From assembly GCA_023150935.1 (NCBI GenBank), contig JAKLJW010000002.1:124001-188000 (forward strand): DNA of 64,000 nucleotides, given 5' to 3'. The translations under genes and the position numbers were made by a program. Below are positions 1 through 8,746 of this stretch, in pieces (the first letter of the stretch is position 1; the number at the start of each line of letters is the position of its first letter). Source of the stretch: Candidatus Binatia bacterium. Its GTDB lineage: Bacteria; Desulfobacterota; Binatia; HRBIN30. The notes below the pieces were generated by a model. It saw only the letters and a list, made by a program, of their open reading frames with translations, did not search any database and was not told the origin of the DNA.

Positions 1-800
1 CTGATCACGAAGACGTCCTTGCCGTCCCGGATGCGCTGGTACATGCCGTCCACCTCGGACAGCGTGACCTTGCGGGTCAGCAGGCGATCGTCGCGCAGAC
101 TTCCGATCCAGGGAAGGTTGCCCACCCATTGCTCCGTGAGTCCAGGGCTGGCAGCCAACGCCGCGGCCAGCACGGCGTACCCGACGGTTACCACGCCGAC
201 GAACCAGAGAATGGCCACCATCTTGCCCCGATCGTCGTCCGCCATTTGTGGATCCCGCCCACGCCGTCCGCGCCTGGGCGGCTCGCCGATGCCAATTACG
301 AAGGGGGCTTCCTCGATCATGTCCGGCGGCGGTGTCGCCGCCGGCGTTAACATGGGTGCGGCCCTGGCCGGCAGCGCGAGCGCCGACGTCTCGCCGTCGG
401 TCCGGGGCGACATGCGCTCCACCGGAGGCGGATCGCCATCGCTGTCGAGGGACTGCGGTTGTTGCTCTGTCCCCGTCCCGAGGGTGAACTCCTCTTCCGT
501 GTCCGGGACCACGAGGCCCGACTCCGCGGAAACCTCGCGGTCGGTGTCGCCCTCGTCTTTCCAGCTAGCCTGTTCAAATGGTAACGTCAGGCTCTCCGCC
601 GCCGCGGGCGGAGTACGTTCCAGCCGGCCGGAACTGGTGGCCTTCTCCGTACGGGAGGACGATCCACCAGCGCGTTTGCTAGCCGCGGGCGCCGGAAATA
701 TGTGCTGGCACCGGGAGCAGCGAAGTTTCGCACCCGGGGTCGCGAGACGCGTCGCCTCGACCCGGTAGCGCGAGGCGCAGTATGGACATTGAACGATCAC
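1..800 (-). CDS. MJ0042/DUF3426-type zinc-ribbon membrane protein (partial)
   Basis: The gene reads leftwards out of the window and stays open from a GTG at 800 to base 3 (266 codons visible). The N-terminus MIVQCPYC with Cys5, Cys8, Cys28 and Cys31 is the short MJ0042-type zinc ribbon found at the start of many deltaproteobacterial regulators. A long acidic, Pro/Ser-rich low-complexity stretch follows, then one membrane segment at about residues 190-212, then the start of a soluble domain that continues outside. This order (zinc ribbon, linker, one TM, extracytoplasmic domain) is that of DUF3426 proteins, whose function is unknown. The GTG start is chosen because it gives the canonical ribbon N-terminus; no clear Shine-Dalgarno is visible. 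It faces the glycosyltransferase at 830 with only 29 bases between start codons. Confidence 0.75.
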   Translation of the reverse strand, partial: MIVQCPYCASRYRVEATRLATPGAKLRCSRCQHIFPAPAASKRAGGSSSRTEKATSSGRLERTPPAAAESLTLPFEQASWKDEGDTDREVSAESGLVVPDTEEEFTLGTGTEQQPQSLDSDGDPPPVERMSPRTDGETSALALPARAAPMLTPAATPPPDMIEEAPFVIGIGEPPRRGRRGRDPQMADDDRGKMVAILWFVGVVTVGYAVLAAALAASPGLTEQWVGNLPWIGSLRDDRLLTRKVTLSEVDGMYQRIRDGKDVFVI

Positions 801-829
801 TGCATTGAGCCAGGAGCGAGTGAGATTCT

Positions 830-1570
830 ATGGGGAACGCAAAGGAAAGCAAATCCGCGCCGTCGGCCGTGCAAGCACTGTCGGTCGTACTGCCCGCTTA
901 TAACGAAGAGCCGAACATCGAGCGGGTGGTCGGCGAGTGCGCCAACTACCTGGACTCGCGGTTGCCCGACTACGAACTCGTCGTCGTCGATGACGGCAGC
1001 GCCGATAGGACCGGCGAGATCCTGCGGCGCCTGACCACGACGTTCCCCCGTTTGCGGCCGCAACATCACGAGCAAAACCGTGGCTACGGCGCGGCACTGC
1101 GAACCGGCTTTGCCGCCGCCACCAAGCCCTTCGTATTCTACATGGACGGCGACGGCCAGTTCGACATCCGCGATCTGGACCTCCTGCTGCCGCTGGTAAC
1201 CGACGATCGCAACATCGTCACGGGCTACCGCATCGAACGCAGCGACCCGTTCATTCGCCGGCTCAACGCCCGGCTGTTCGGCGGGTTCCTCGTCCGGGTA
1301 ATGCTCGGAGTCCATGTGCGCGATCTGAACTGTGCCTTCAAGATCATTCCCAAGCGCATCCTCGACAGCATCGCCCTCGAGTCCACGGGCGCGTTGATCA
1401 ATGCGGAACTCTACGGGCGCGCGGTACGCCGCGGCTTCGGAATCAAGGAAGTCGGCGTGCATCACTATCCTCGCACGGCCGGTGTTCAGACCGGCGCGCA
1501 CATCTCGGTCATCGCGCGCGCCTTCTACGATCTGTTCAGGTTGCGACAGAAGATCGTGCGGGAAGGCTGA
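830..1570 (+). CDS. GT2 glycosyltransferase, polyprenyl-phosphate mannose synthase-like
   Basis: A 246-residue soluble GT-A enzyme. The N-terminal VVLPAYNEEPNIE loop, the VVVDDGSADRTGEI motif (about residues 47-60) and the metal-binding MDGDGQFD motif (about 104-111) identify family GT2. The later DLNCAFKI segment corresponds to the acceptor-site region of dolichyl-phosphate mannose synthases. Enzymes of this group move a hexose from a nucleotide sugar onto a polyprenyl phosphate at the inner membrane face, making the lipid-linked donor used by GT-C enzymes such as the neighbours at 1600 and 6046. There are no membrane segments, so it is the short DPM1-like type. The sugar cannot be told from sequence. 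It converges with the Agl23-like gene, leaving 29 bases between stop codons. Confidence 0.88.
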   Translation: MGNAKESKSAPSAVQALSVVLPAYNEEPNIERVVGECANYLDSRLPDYELVVVDDGSADRTGEILRRLTTTFPRLRPQHHEQNRGYGAALRTGFAAATKPFVFYMDGDGQFDIRDLDLLLPLVTDDRNIVTGYRIERSDPFIRRLNARLFGGFLVRVMLGVHVRDLNCAFKIIPKRILDSIALESTGALINAELYGRAVRRGFGIKEVGVHHYPRTAGVQTGAHISVIARAFYDLFRLRQKIVREG

Positions 1571-1588
1571 AGGCTGGCGGGAAACTCC

Positions 1589-1606
1589 GGGCTGGCAAGC
1601 TAGCCC
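1589..1606. terminator. Hairpin between convergent genes
   Basis: GGGCTGGC and GCTAGCCC can fold into a short hairpin overlapping the stop codon of the Agl23-like gene, followed on the plus strand by CTTTA. It lies in the convergent gap between the genes ending at 1570 and 1600. The T-run is weak, so this is only a candidate bidirectional terminator. Confidence 0.3.
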
Positions 1607-4356
1607 GCTTTACCTTCCGTCAACACGAACTTCTGCACGCGATTGTTCAGCGTGTCGGAGACGTACACGGCACCCTGCGCATCGACAGCCACGCCGATGG
1701 GGCGGTTGAACTCGCCCGGCCCGGTGCCGCTCTTTCCCCATGCCTGCACGAGCTGACCCTTGCCGTAGCGGGCTACCCGGTGCAGGTACGAGTCGCTGAC
1801 GATGACATCGTCGCCTCGCATTGCCAGATACGGCTCGGTGTAGAACTCCTCCCAGCCGTATACGGCGAACTCGCGCAGGAAGGTGCCCTGCCTGTCGAAC
1901 ACCTGGATACGCCGGTTGCCGGTGTCGGCGACGAGAACTTCGCCGGCACCGTTCACCGCGATGCCCACGGGTTCGATCAGCTCGCCGGGCTTGGAGCCCT
2001 CCTTACCCCAGCTTTTGAATTGCGTACCATCGCTCGTGAACGCCACCACGCGTTTGTTGCCGGTATCCGTAACATAGACATTCGCGCCGTCCGGCGAGAC
2101 GGCGATCCCACGCGGTCCCCAGAAACCCGGTTCGGCCTTCCATTCCTTCACGAACGCGCCGCTGCCGTCGAACTTCTGAATCCGGTGGTTCCAGGTGTCG
2201 GCAACGTACAGCGCACCATCGGGGCCGACGGCGGCACCGCACGGGTCCTTGAACTTGCCGGGTTCGCTGCCTTCGCCGCCCCACACCGTCAACGGCTTGC
2301 CGTCGGGGCCGAGTTTCTGGATCCGATTATTCTTGCTGTCCACAACAAAAAGATGGCCACCGGCATCGACGGCGAGCCCGCGCGGCTCGTCGAACTGCCC
2401 CGGCCGGGTACCCTTCTCGCCCCACACTGCCGCCGGGGCAATGACCTCCGGTGCGCGCGGGTAGCCGCGGGCCGCCGGGGGCGGGTTGACCGCAATGGCG
2501 CCGAAGGTCTTTCCGGGCGTCAGATCCCGAGCGACGTACATCACCGCGTCACTCGAGCCGACACCGCTGAACGGCCGCCGCTTCAGCAGGAAGGTTACGA
2601 AACTGGCCGGATTGAGTTTGCTCCAATCGGGTTCCCACCAGCCGCGAATTTGGAACGGGATCTTCTCGTAGGCGTCGCCGATCGCCTGGTCGATGGCGTT
2701 GGTCGCTTCCTTGTCGACGATGACCAGTGCCGTGTCGACCTGGCGCACGTCACCGCTCCAGTTCACCGGGTAGTGCCGCAAGTACCAGCTCAGCGGCCAG
2801 GTGGAGTTGCCCGAGACGGCGAGACGGGTTTTCAAGCCCGTGCCGAGTTTCTCGGCCACCTCCTCGACCTTGAGCATCACTTTCTCGTGGATGTCGTACG
2901 TCGACTGCACGTAAGCGAGGAGTTCGGCGGTGCGTGCGTCCGCCTGCTCGGACGGTCGCGGCGCGTCGGTGAGGTAGTTGCTGGCGATCAGGTTCCATCC
3001 GGTCAGCGCCCCGAGCGCCGCCAGGGCCAGTGCCGGCCCCGGCCGGGAGAAAGTTCCCGCCGCGACCCGGTCGCGGAACCACATCGCCGCCAGCAGGGCC
3101 ATCGGCAGCAGGATCGGCACCAGCAACCAAGGAACCTTTTCCTGCGCCCAGGCATAGAAGCCGAAACTGCCCATCGCCCAGATCACGGTGAAGCGCGTGA
3201 ACCGATCCGGCATCCAGGCGCGCATCAGGGTGAGACCGGCGAACACCAGTGCGCCCAGCAGCACCGCCGGGGCCCGTTCCGGGGCCGCCACCAGCGAGAC
3301 GAGAAAGCCGGCGAACACCGCCCAGGTCGCGTACCAGAGGTAGCGGCTCGATGCCCGCCCGTCGGCGGGTGGCCGCGTCAACGGCGCCAGCAGAAACAGC
3401 AGCGCCGGAAAGAAGATCAACGGCTCGTAAGTCACGAGGTGCGGGAAGTAGTACCACCACGGCCCGCCGATACGTTTGATCTGGTGCTGGCCCCACCAGT
3501 AGCTGAGCGCCCGCTGCACCGCGTTCCAGTGCTCGTTGTGGGTACCGAACGACGTGTAGAACGCCAACCAGATGCCCAGAAAGATGATCAGCGCGGTTAC
3601 TAGCGGGACAATCGAGGAGCGAACGAGATCCCACGTCTCCGCCCACGCGCCACCGAGCGCCGCCCGCCAGTCGCGGCTGTTGACGACCTCCCACAGCAGC
3701 ATGAGCCCGGCGCTGGCGATAAAGACCGGGCCGAGGGCATACATGTCCTCTTTGGTCGCAAACGCCAGAGCGAGCGCAGCGGCGGCCAGGTAAAGGTGAC
3801 GCAGGATGCGGGTCTCGGCGTACCGGAAGGCGAAGTAAACGAATCCCAGGTTACACGCGGCCACGTAGATGTCGTGGCGCTGGAAGCGGGTGAAGTACGT
3901 AAACGCCGGCGACAGGGTGAGCAGCGCAAGGAACGACAACGCCCCCCAGCGACCGAGGTAACGGCGCAGCGGCCACGCCAGCGCCAGCACGCCGAATCCG
4001 AAGAGCACCGCGCTCAGGCGCGCCGTGAAGTCCGTATCGCCGAGCAGCCACATTACCGCCGCAGTGGCATAGTAGAGAACCGGACCGTGGTAGACGGGAT
4101 CGTACTGGTAGGCGCGAACCCCTTCGTCCACGATCTTCCAGGAGAAGAAGGCGTGAATCGATTCGTCGTGGTGAAACGGCCGCACCCCGAGGATGTAGAG
4201 GCGCGAGGCCACGGCGATAACCAGCAGTACGATGTACAGGACTTGCTCGACGGTCAACGAACCGATGACCCGCCGATCCAGTGCCCCCGGCGATTCGGGC
4301 GCCGACGCTACGGGCGGCGCATCAGTAAGGTTGCGAACGGTCGCTCTCTCTGCCAT
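1600..4356 (-). CDS. Agl23-like (TIGR03663) GT-C membrane protein fused to NHL beta-propeller
   Basis: A 918-residue fusion. Residues about 30-480 hold about twelve hydrophobic segments and, in the first large loop, FHHDESIHAF, the acidic GT-C type motif; the beginning matches TIGR03663, the family named after archaeal Agl23 and found beside glycosylation and flippase genes. A mixed linker (about 480-630) is followed by about six NHL repeats of the type PRGLAVDxxGxLFVVDxxNNRIQK (about 635-915), which should form a propeller outside the cell. The protein probably transfers sugar from a lipid carrier, or helps move lipid-linked sugars, with the propeller as a binding platform (inference). Flanking GT2 genes at 830 and 4462 could supply donors. 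It is longer than ordinary family members because of the propeller. Confidence 0.82.
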   Translation of the reverse strand: MAERATVRNLTDAPPVASAPESPGALDRRVIGSLTVEQVLYIVLLVIAVASRLYILGVRPFHHDESIHAFFSWKIVDEGVRAYQYDPVYHGPVLYYATAAVMWLLGDTDFTARLSAVLFGFGVLALAWPLRRYLGRWGALSFLALLTLSPAFTYFTRFQRHDIYVAACNLGFVYFAFRYAETRILRHLYLAAAALALAFATKEDMYALGPVFIASAGLMLLWEVVNSRDWRAALGGAWAETWDLVRSSIVPLVTALIIFLGIWLAFYTSFGTHNEHWNAVQRALSYWWGQHQIKRIGGPWWYYFPHLVTYEPLIFFPALLFLLAPLTRPPADGRASSRYLWYATWAVFAGFLVSLVAAPERAPAVLLGALVFAGLTLMRAWMPDRFTRFTVIWAMGSFGFYAWAQEKVPWLLVPILLPMALLAAMWFRDRVAAGTFSRPGPALALAALGALTGWNLIASNYLTDAPRPSEQADARTAELLAYVQSTYDIHEKVMLKVEEVAEKLGTGLKTRLAVSGNSTWPLSWYLRHYPVNWSGDVRQVDTALVIVDKEATNAIDQAIGDAYEKIPFQIRGWWEPDWSKLNPASFVTFLLKRRPFSGVGSSDAVMYVARDLTPGKTFGAIAVNPPPAARGYPRAPEVIAPAAVWGEKGTRPGQFDEPRGLAVDAGGHLFVVDSKNNRIQKLGPDGKPLTVWGGEGSEPGKFKDPCGAAVGPDGALYVADTWNHRIQKFDGSGAFVKEWKAEPGFWGPRGIAVSPDGANVYVTDTGNKRVVAFTSDGTQFKSWGKEGSKPGELIEPVGIAVNGAGEVLVADTGNRRIQVFDRQGTFLREFAVYGWEEFYTEPYLAMRGDDVIVSDSYLHRVARYGKGQLVQAWGKSGTGPGEFNRPIGVAVDAQGAVYVSDTLNNRVQKFVLTEGKAG

Positions 4357-4461
4357 AGAAGCCGCTGTTACGCGATGATTTCGGGTGTCGAAATCCGCTA
4401 GTTCCTATCCGCCGCCTGCAACCTTGTCAACCAACGACGGCACCATCCGACTGCTCCGACG

Positions 4462-5217
4462 ATGAGGATTACGGTCGCGATTCCCGCATACAACGAGGCC
4501 AAGCGCATCCTGCCGTCGCTGGAACGTATCGTCGCCTACATGGAGAAGCGGCATCCGGGCTACGACATTCTGGTCGTCGACGACGGCAGCACCGACGACA
4601 CCGCCGGGGTGATCGAACGCCGCTTCGGCCCGCAGGTGGCCGTGAGGTCGTGCGGCAGCAATCGCGGTAAGGGCTACGCCTTCCGCCAGGCCATGCGGGA
4701 GGCGCAAGGTGACCTGGTGCTGTTTTCCGACGCCGACCTGTCGACCCCGATCGAAGCGCTCGAAACGATGCTGCCGCGTATCGCCGCGGGCGACGATATC
4801 GTCATCGGCAGCCGGGCCGTTCTCGGCGCGCACATTCACCGGCACCAACCATGGTACCGGGAAGCCGCGGGCAAGCTGTTCAACCTGATCGTGCGGCTCG
4901 TCGTGATGGGACAGTTTCACGACACGCAGTGCGGTTTCAAGTTGTTCCGGCGCGAGGCGGTGCTGCCGCTGCTGCCGCACCTGCGGGTCGACCGCTGGGC
5001 ATTCGACGTCGAGGTCATTGCGGTGGCACAAGCCGCCGGACTCCGCCTTAGCGAGGTGCCCGTCGATTGGACGAACTCGCCGAAGTCGACCGTCGACCTG
5101 GCCGGCGGTCTGAGCGCTTTCCTCGATCTCGTGCGGATTCGCGGGCGGGCCAGGCGGGCCGGTCTCGACCTCGCGGCAACGCGCGGCCCGGCCGGCGCCG
5201 TCGGAGGTTCGCGCTGA
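4462..5217 (+). CDS. GT2 glycosyltransferase, ALG5-like (polyprenyl-phosphate glucose synthase type)
   Basis: 251 residues with the GT2 signatures VAIPAYNEAKRI near the N-terminus, VVDDGSTDDTAGVI (about residues 33-46) and the metal site FSDADLSTPIEALE (about 90-103). SDADLSTP and the later QFHDTQCGFKLFRREA are characteristic of the dolichyl-phosphate beta-glucosyltransferase (ALG5) group, which charges polyprenyl phosphate with a hexose. No membrane helix is evident. It starts 105 bases from the divergent Agl23-like gene and is followed after 70 bases by a third GT2 gene on the same strand, so 4462, 5288 and 6046 probably form one transcription unit. The activated sugar is unknown. Confidence 0.87.
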   Translation: MRITVAIPAYNEAKRILPSLERIVAYMEKRHPGYDILVVDDGSTDDTAGVIERRFGPQVAVRSCGSNRGKGYAFRQAMREAQGDLVLFSDADLSTPIEALETMLPRIAAGDDIVIGSRAVLGAHIHRHQPWYREAAGKLFNLIVRLVVMGQFHDTQCGFKLFRREAVLPLLPHLRVDRWAFDVEVIAVAQAAGLRLSEVPVDWTNSPKSTVDLAGGLSAFLDLVRIRGRARRAGLDLAATRGPAGAVGGSR

Positions 5218-5287
5218 CCATGGGCCGTGCCGTCGTCCCGCCGGTTGTCGGGGTCCCGCGAACCCGCGCCCTGGCAGTGAGCGGTGT

Positions 5288-6040
5288 ATGAGCGGGATCG
5301 TCGTCGCACTCCCGGCTTACAACGAAGGCTCTCGCCTCGAAGCCTTGCTCGATCGCGTCCGGACGGCGCTCGCCGACCGCCCTTATCGCATCGTTGTCGT
5401 CGACGACGGGAGCCGCGACAATACCGCGGCGATTCTGCAGCGGCGCAGTCGGGACCTGCCCCTGGCGGTGGTCACGCATGCCGTCAATGCCGGTCTTGCC
5501 GACACCCTGCGCGACGGCCTGAAGTGGGTCGTCGACAATTGCGGCGACGACGACATCGTGGTCACCATGGATGCCGACGACACGCACGATCCGGCTTGTA
5601 TCGGCGCCATGACGGCGCGCCTGACCGACGCCGTCGACGTGGTCATCGCCTCGCGTTTCCAACCGGGATCGCAGGTCGTAGGGGTGCCGTGGCACCGCCG
5701 CCTGTTCAGCTGGGGCGTGTTTGCCCTCCTCAAGGTCCTGTTGCCGATTCCCGGCGTGCGCGACTACGCCTGCGGATACCGGGCCATGCGGGTGCGCACC
5801 GTGCGCGCCGTGCTGGCGCGGTATGGCGACGACCTGTTCCACCTGCGTGACTGGGGCTTCATTTGCACCGCGGAACTACTGTGGAAACTGCACACGGTCG
5901 GCGCCCGGTGCGGCGAGGTGCCCTTTATCCTCCGCTACGATCTAAAGGAGAGCGTCAGCCGCATGCGCGCCGGGCGGACGATCGCGGGCTATGGCCTGCT
6001 GGTGTGGCAGAGCCGGCGCCCACCCTTCCGGAGGCTGTGA
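5288..6040 (+). CDS. GT2 glycosyltransferase, DPM1-like
   Basis: 250 residues, again GT2: VALPAYNEGSRLE at the N-terminus, VVDDGSRDNTAAI (about 37-49), MDADDTHDP as metal-binding motif (about 94-102), and VRDYACGYRAMRV in the acceptor region. It is the third lipid-phosphate-sugar-synthase-like enzyme in 5 kb, which suggests at least two or three different activated sugars feed this locus. The ATG at 5288 gives a normal N-terminus. The stop lies six bases before the ATG of the GT-C gene at 6046 and the spacing suggests they are translated from one message. No membrane segment is visible. Substrate unknown. Confidence 0.86.
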   Translation: MSGIVVALPAYNEGSRLEALLDRVRTALADRPYRIVVVDDGSRDNTAAILQRRSRDLPLAVVTHAVNAGLADTLRDGLKWVVDNCGDDDIVVTMDADDTHDPACIGAMTARLTDAVDVVIASRFQPGSQVVGVPWHRRLFSWGVFALLKVLLPIPGVRDYACGYRAMRVRTVRAVLARYGDDLFHLRDWGFICTAELLWKLHTVGARCGEVPFILRYDLKESVSRMRAGRTIAGYGLLVWQSRRPPFRRL

Positions 6041-6045
6041 ACGGC

Positions 6046-8709
6046 ATGCAACGTCGATCCGTGCAGTGGGCGGCGCTCGCCGCCGTCGTCCTTCTCGCCG
6101 CGGCATTGCGGGTCTACGATCTCAAGGACGTTCCCGCCGGCCTCTTCTGCGACGAAGCCGCGCTGGGTTACAACTCGTACGCCCTCGGCACCGCCGGTAT
6201 CGACGAGAACGGCCGGGCTCTGCCGCTCTTCGTGTGGTCGTTCGGCGGTTACAAGAACCCCATTTACATCTACGCGGGCATCCTGCCGGTGAAGCTGTTC
6301 GGGCTTGACGAGTTCAGCACCCGGCTGACCGCGGCGCTGTTCGGCATCGGCGGTATCGTCGCCATGTTTTTCCTCGGTCGCGCGATATTCAACCCCTGGG
6401 TGGGTCTCTTCGCGGCGTTGTTTCTCACTCTCTGTCCGTGGCACCTCCACTTCAGTCGCATCGGTTTCGAGCTGATTTCTTTTCCCTTCCTGTTCACCGT
6501 CGGGCTGACGTTGCTCGTCAGGTACACGCAGGGGCGGCGAACGTTGGCGGCGGGGATGTTCTTCTGCGCCCTGTGTCTGTATGCCTACGCCATCTCCGCC
6601 GTGTTTGTACCCTTGTTCCTCGTCGGCTTTTCCCTGCTGTACTTGCCGACCCTGCTGCGGCGCTGGAAAGAAACGCTGCTCGCTCTGGCCGTGATCGTGG
6701 CAACGGTGGCTCCCGCCGGCATCTTCTACCAACGTCATCCGCAGGCGACCGGATATTTCCGCAACACCACCATGCTCGCCCCGGGCCGCGACCTGCGCGC
6801 GCAGGTGGAGCAGCTCGCCGCCAACTACGCCGCCTTTCTGTCGCCGCGTTTCCTGTTCGAAAGCGGCGACTCCATAACGCGCCACGCCGTGCGCGGCTTC
6901 GGCCAGCTGCTCCCCGCTACCGCCCCGTTTATCGTCCTCGGCGCCCTGGTGGCTCTCCTCCGGCGCGACCGCGCCAGCAAACTCGCGCTCTGGTGGGTCG
7001 CCGTATACCCCATCGCGCCGAGTCTGATGACCGAGATCCCGAGCGCCTCGCGCGGCATCATGGGTGCGCCGGGCTTCAGTCTGCTTGCCGGTATCGGCCT
7101 TGGCGCCGCGCTGCACGGACTGGGTTGGATAATGCGCCGGCGACCGCTCGCGTTGGCCGCTCAGACCGCTGCGCTGGCCGGCCTGGGCTACATGCTGGTG
7201 CCGCAGTTTACTCGCTACCTGCACGCTTACTTCGTCGAGTACCCGAAGTACTCGGCCCCGACGTACGGCGGCTTCCAGTTCGGTTACCGCGACTCGATTC
7301 ACTACATGGAGAGCCAGCGCGACAAGTTCGACCTGCTCATGCTCACCGCCGTGGAGGTCAATCAGCCGCAGATATTTCCCCTCTTTTACAACGCCGTCGA
7401 TCCGCGCCAGTGGGCGGCAAGCCCGCACTCGCCGCGCGATCTCGGCTACCTGATTCTCGACCCCGCCGAGTACAGCCGCTACGGCGTCGACCAGCGCGTC
7501 CTCTATCAATTACGACCGTCCGACCTCTATTACTTCACCGACTACACCATCCATAAACGCATCACGACACCCGCCGGTCAGGACGAGTTCGTCATCGCCG
7601 AGGTGCGCGACCGCAAGCGCTTCCTGACCAACTGGCTGGTCGTCGGACCTTTCGACAACACCGGTGGCAGCGGCGAGCGCAAGGCGTTCATCGACGTCAA
7701 CCACGTGACCCGCAACCAGCAACCCGGCACGCTCGGCGACGGTTACTGGCGGCCAATCAATCCGCAATTCGTTCGCGTCGACCTGAACCAGTTCTTCGCC
7801 GCTCGCGACCCGCGCCACCCGGGCAATCCGGAGGAGGTCTGCGCTTATGCGGCAATGACCGTCCAGTCGCCGACGGCGCACAGCGCGTTCCTCGAACTCG
7901 CCGGCACGCAAGACTCTCTGGATGCGTGGCTGAACGGCCAGCGCCTGACGCCGGGGCCCATGGTCCTTTCCGACGCTCCGAGACGGCGGCCCATCGAACT
8001 GCGCGCCGGCGACAATCTCCTGTTGGTGAAGAGCTGCGAGAACATCGGCAGCTGGTACTTCACCGCACGGATCACCGACGAGAACGGACGTGACCTTACC
8101 GACATCTCCACCACGGCATCGATTCCCGATACGCCGCCGTCGGTGGCGCCGGCAGCGGCGGGGGCGTCGCCGGCGCTGCAGATCGTCGAAGGGTTCGACG
8201 GCCCCATCACCTACAAGCACACCCAGTCCCCGTATCCGGACTACCGCGGCGGTACCGAGTCGTGGTGGACGAACCTCCGCGACGCGCAGGCCGAGCTGGT
8301 GTGGCGCAGCGCGCCGGTGCCGAAGAAGGAACCGACCGTGCTGGCGTTCACCTTCTCGCATTCCGAGGCCAGCGGCGAGGCGGAACTGTACGTAAACGGC
8401 AAGTACGCTCTGACCTTCGCGGTCGGCGACGTGCGGCCCGGGGACGTCTATCGGCGCGGCCCGTATCGTCTGGTATTCCTGCCCCGCGCCCACATCGCCG
8501 GTAATTCCGGTGTAATGCTCCTGCAGATCCCCGCCGACGATATCACTCCGGGTCAACCCGTGGAGCTGCGGGTCATTCCGGTCCGCGGCGACGAAGCCCC
8601 CTGGGTGATGATCAAGGGCTACCGCGACACGGTCCAGCACGAACAGCTCAGCCCGGATACCGTTGCCGAGTTGCTCAACGCCTCGTGGACAACCTCGGCG
8701 CGGCAGTAG
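6046..8709 (+). CDS. GT39/PMT-like GT-C glycosyltransferase with C-terminal beta-rich extension
   Basis: 887 residues from the ATG at 6046, preceded by GGAGG at 6030-6034; an in-frame GTG lies at 6037 and the frame is open further upstream, but that part overlaps the preceding gene. Residues about 5-460 carry around eleven membrane segments. The first loop holds FCDEAALGYNSY, the acidic motif expected in ArnT/PMT-type GT-C enzymes that use polyprenyl-phosphate sugars. After the membrane part comes about 400 residues of soluble sequence without helices, including phrases such as WLVVGPFDN and AWLNGQRL that resemble PA14- or jelly-roll carbohydrate-binding domains of secreted enzymes. It probably transfers a sugar to protein or lipid on the outer face of the inner membrane. 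The acceptor is unknown. Confidence 0.8.
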   Translation: MQRRSVQWAALAAVVLLAAALRVYDLKDVPAGLFCDEAALGYNSYALGTAGIDENGRALPLFVWSFGGYKNPIYIYAGILPVKLFGLDEFSTRLTAALFGIGGIVAMFFLGRAIFNPWVGLFAALFLTLCPWHLHFSRIGFELISFPFLFTVGLTLLVRYTQGRRTLAAGMFFCALCLYAYAISAVFVPLFLVGFSLLYLPTLLRRWKETLLALAVIVATVAPAGIFYQRHPQATGYFRNTTMLAPGRDLRAQVEQLAANYAAFLSPRFLFESGDSITRHAVRGFGQLLPATAPFIVLGALVALLRRDRASKLALWWVAVYPIAPSLMTEIPSASRGIMGAPGFSLLAGIGLGAALHGLGWIMRRRPLALAAQTAALAGLGYMLVPQFTRYLHAYFVEYPKYSAPTYGGFQFGYRDSIHYMESQRDKFDLLMLTAVEVNQPQIFPLFYNAVDPRQWAASPHSPRDLGYLILDPAEYSRYGVDQRVLYQLRPSDLYYFTDYTIHKRITTPAGQDEFVIAEVRDRKRFLTNWLVVGPFDNTGGSGERKAFIDVNHVTRNQQPGTLGDGYWRPINPQFVRVDLNQFFAARDPRHPGNPEEVCAYAAMTVQSPTAHSAFLELAGTQDSLDAWLNGQRLTPGPMVLSDAPRRRPIELRAGDNLLLVKSCENIGSWYFTARITDENGRDLTDISTTASIPDTPPSVAPAAAGASPALQIVEGFDGPITYKHTQSPYPDYRGGTESWWTNLRDAQAELVWRSAPVPKKEPTVLAFTFSHSEASGEAELYVNGKYALTFAVGDVRPGDVYRRGPYRLVFLPRAHIAGNSGVMLLQIPADDITPGQPVELRVIPVRGDEAPWVMIKGYRDTVQHEQLSPDTVAELLNASWTTSARQ

Positions 8710-8716
8710 GCGATAA

Positions 8717-8733
8717 CGCCGGTCGGACCGGCG
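8717..8733. terminator. Hairpin between convergent genes
   Basis: CGCCGGT, loop CGG, ACCGGCG forms a perfect 7 bp stem eight bases after the stop of the GT-C gene and 14 bases from the stop of the opposing phospholipase-like gene. There is no T-run, so a bidirectional terminator is possible but unproven. Confidence 0.35.
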
Positions 8734-8746
8734 GTCCCCGGCTCGC

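Noticed and set aside
1780-3603. 607-codon plus-strand ORF
   Set aside because: It lies fully inside the Agl23/NHL gene on the other strand; Arg/Gly/Pro-rich composition without domains marks it as a GC-rich shadow.
5863-6045. Upstream extension of the GT-C gene at 6046
   Set aside because: It overlaps the preceding GT2 gene and lacks membrane or family-like sequence; GGAGG before 6046 supports the internal start.
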